10,133 nt of DNA from CAZMGG01 sp964565715 (GTDB lineage: Bacteria > Planctomycetota > UBA1135 > UBA2386). The position numbers and the translations under genes are program-made. This document shows positions 9,089-10,133 of this stretch, one piece after another (position 1 is the first letter of the stretch; the number at the start of each line of letters is the position of its first letter). Location: the NCBI GenBank assembly GCA_964565715.1, contig CAZMGG010000178.1:1-10133 (forward strand), given 5' to 3'. The notes under the pieces are model-generated. The model was not told the origin of the DNA, made no database searches, and saw nothing but the letters and a program-made list of their open reading frames with translations.

Positions 9089-10133
9089 TTGGGCCAGGCC
9101 GCTGGATTGAAGTGCTCGCGAAACTCCGATACAATGTCCGGATGATAAATCTTGCTTTCATAACCCGGCTCATAGGGAATCCCTTGCCTCTTTAGTGTTT
9201 CCATATGTGCGTCTCGCGAGCCCATACCTGCATCCATGAGGTCGGCCTCGATGCTCTCGTGCTCGTAAAAGCGCATGTCGTGGTCGCTTCTATGCCCAGC
9301 CCTCAAGCGTTCGATAGCCGCCCGATTATATGGCATGTCCAGAGCGCCTTCCAGCCCCGGCCGGCGCAAATGAGCCTCAATACGCGCGATGCCTGCGCTA
9401 GTCACCAGACGTGGCGGGCAGGGGCTCTTGCTTCCCCTGGCTCGTGTGCGGATCGCCCCCCCCGCCTTCCAGGCAGCGGCAACGAACTGGACAAGGTCCG
9501 CGACACCCTCAGAGGTCTTCCGGACATCCCCGCTTGTCAGGCGATCCCATGTCCCCGTGGCACTATCCCACGCCGTCGTTGGGGCATTCCTCAGCGCTTC
9601 CCAATTCTGCGATACCTTGTCCGCCCATGGACCCCAGTCTCCTGTGAATACACCACGCTTGAACGCAATCTCTGTTTCGATGGCGTCCCGGACCGCAGCG
9701 GCAACACCAGCGGCCGTCTTCTCAAGGGAATCAGCAACCCCTGCGGTTACGTCGTGCACCACTCCTGTAACCTTGGCTGCCTTCTTGAACGACGGGCTTT
9801 CGGTCAAGGTGCGGCCACGACTCCAGAAGAAGTTGGCCAGTGTGGACTGCAATCCCAGAGGGTCTTCGCGTGTTAGCGGGTTTGCTCCCACGTAGTCGTA
9901 TCCGTTACCGAGCACCAGAGGATCCTGCCATCCCCCAAGTGGATCCTGGCTCACGAATCGCCCCAGCAAAGGGCTGTAATGGCGGTGCCGCATGTACACC
10001 AGCCCCGTCTCCGGGTCGAAGCGGTGCCCCTTCCAGTGGAACGGGTTGCCCGACAGTGACATGTAGCCGGTGAAGACGCCGCCGCTGTAGAACCGCGTGC
10101 TGCCGTAGGGATCGTACTCCTGCACCTCCAGCA
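9085..10133 (-). CDS. Rhs polymorphic toxin, C-terminal part (5' end outside window)
   Basis: The last 346 or so codons of an Rhs-repeat protein; the frame is open through the right edge (preceding codons read Leu-Glu), so the GTG at 10125 is internal. Numbering from that GTG: residues 1-60 hold YD-repeat-like sequence ending GLVYMRHRHYSPLLGRFVSQ (41-60), then DPLGG, GNGYDYVGANPLTREDPLGL (73-92), which is the Rhs-associated core where the toxin is cut from its shell. Residues 93-230 form a pre-toxin linker with Ala/Val-rich helices (GVVHDVTAGVADSLEKTAAG, QFVAAAWKAGGAI). The tip, about 233-346, is a distinct domain I do not recognise, with clustered polar residues: H278, D281, H282, D283, then FYEHESIE (286-293), H307 and GYESKIYHP (321-329). 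Such tips are usually nucleases, deaminases, peptidases or ADP-ribosyl transferases; which one is unknown. Export would depend on N-terminal parts not seen. Paired by ATGA overlap with the downstream immunity candidate. Confidence 0.9.
   Translation of the reverse strand, partial: LEVQEYDPYGSTRFYSGGVFTGYMSLSGNPFHWKGHRFDPETGLVYMRHRHYSPLLGRFVSQDPLGGWQDPLVLGNGYDYVGANPLTREDPLGLQSTLANFFWSRGRTLTESPSFKKAAKVTGVVHDVTAGVADSLEKTAAGVAAAVRDAIETEIAFKRGVFTGDWGPWADKVSQNWEALRNAPTTAWDSATGTWDRLTSGDVRKTSEGVADLVQFVAAAWKAGGAIRTRARGSKSPCPPRLVTSAGIARIEAHLRRPGLEGALDMPYNRAAIERLRAGHRSDHDMRFYEHESIEADLMDAGMGSRDAHMETLKRQGIPYEPGYESKIYHPDIVSEFREHFNPAAWPK

Noticed and set aside
10123..10125. GTG at 10125 as the true start of the Rhs-tip gene
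   Set aside because: The frame is open through the window edge and residue 1 onward is already YD-repeat sequence, so the gene continues outside. An orphan tip would not normally keep this part of the shell.

Overview
The window is GC-rich bacterial DNA (GC-ending codons dominate from about 600 to 6800). The gene content fits an anaerobic or fermentative, sugar-using bacterium. A PVC-type phylum (Planctomycetota, Verrucomicrobiota or a relative) is a guess from the style of the sugar transporter and the PFOR/PyrD-like pair; no marker gene settles it.

Layout. Bases 1-611 hold a nested inverted repeat (67-149), a truncated ECF sigma factor C-terminus on the minus strand (180-455), and a short divergent intergenic stretch. 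Bases 612-5184 are a tight plus-strand operon: a full-length single-chain pyruvate:ferredoxin oxidoreductase (PFOR, 1190 codons) followed after 4 bp by a dihydroorotate-dehydrogenase-like flavoprotein. The PFOR N-terminus contains a 10-N scaffold gap (697-706) plus about 28 bp of foreign-looking sequence, exactly where the pyruvate-contacting PITP motif should be. This is an assembly fault, not biology. A minus-strand major facilitator sugar transporter (5189-6814) converges on the operon, with only 4 bp between stop codons.

From 6773 rightward the window becomes accessory in character, with everything on the minus strand. Reading in the direction of transcription (right to left): the C-terminal part of an Rhs polymorphic toxin (9085-10133, running off the edge); a 128-residue gene overlapping its stop codon by ATGA (probable immunity protein, resembling EF-G domain IV); a 386-bp stretch with degenerate 24-bp repeats and hairpins but no convincing gene; a 144-bp repeat that copies the transporter's leader and first 14 codons; a tryptophan-rich 360-residue protein of unknown function; and then the original copy of the 144-bp repeat leading into the transporter. 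The duplication places the unknown gene behind a borrowed start region, read first as a 30-codon chimeric leader ORF that stops 7 nt before the unknown gene's ATG.

How the genes work together. PFOR oxidises pyruvate to acetyl-CoA and CO2 and reduces ferredoxin or flavodoxin; the PyrD-like partner is a frequent neighbour of unknown reaction. The transporter would import sugar feeding the same metabolism, though it is separately transcribed. The Rhs toxin/immunity pair is an unrelated competition module. The most interesting items are the Rhs tip with its EF-G-IV-like partner, and the duplicated transporter leader driving an unknown Trp-rich gene.
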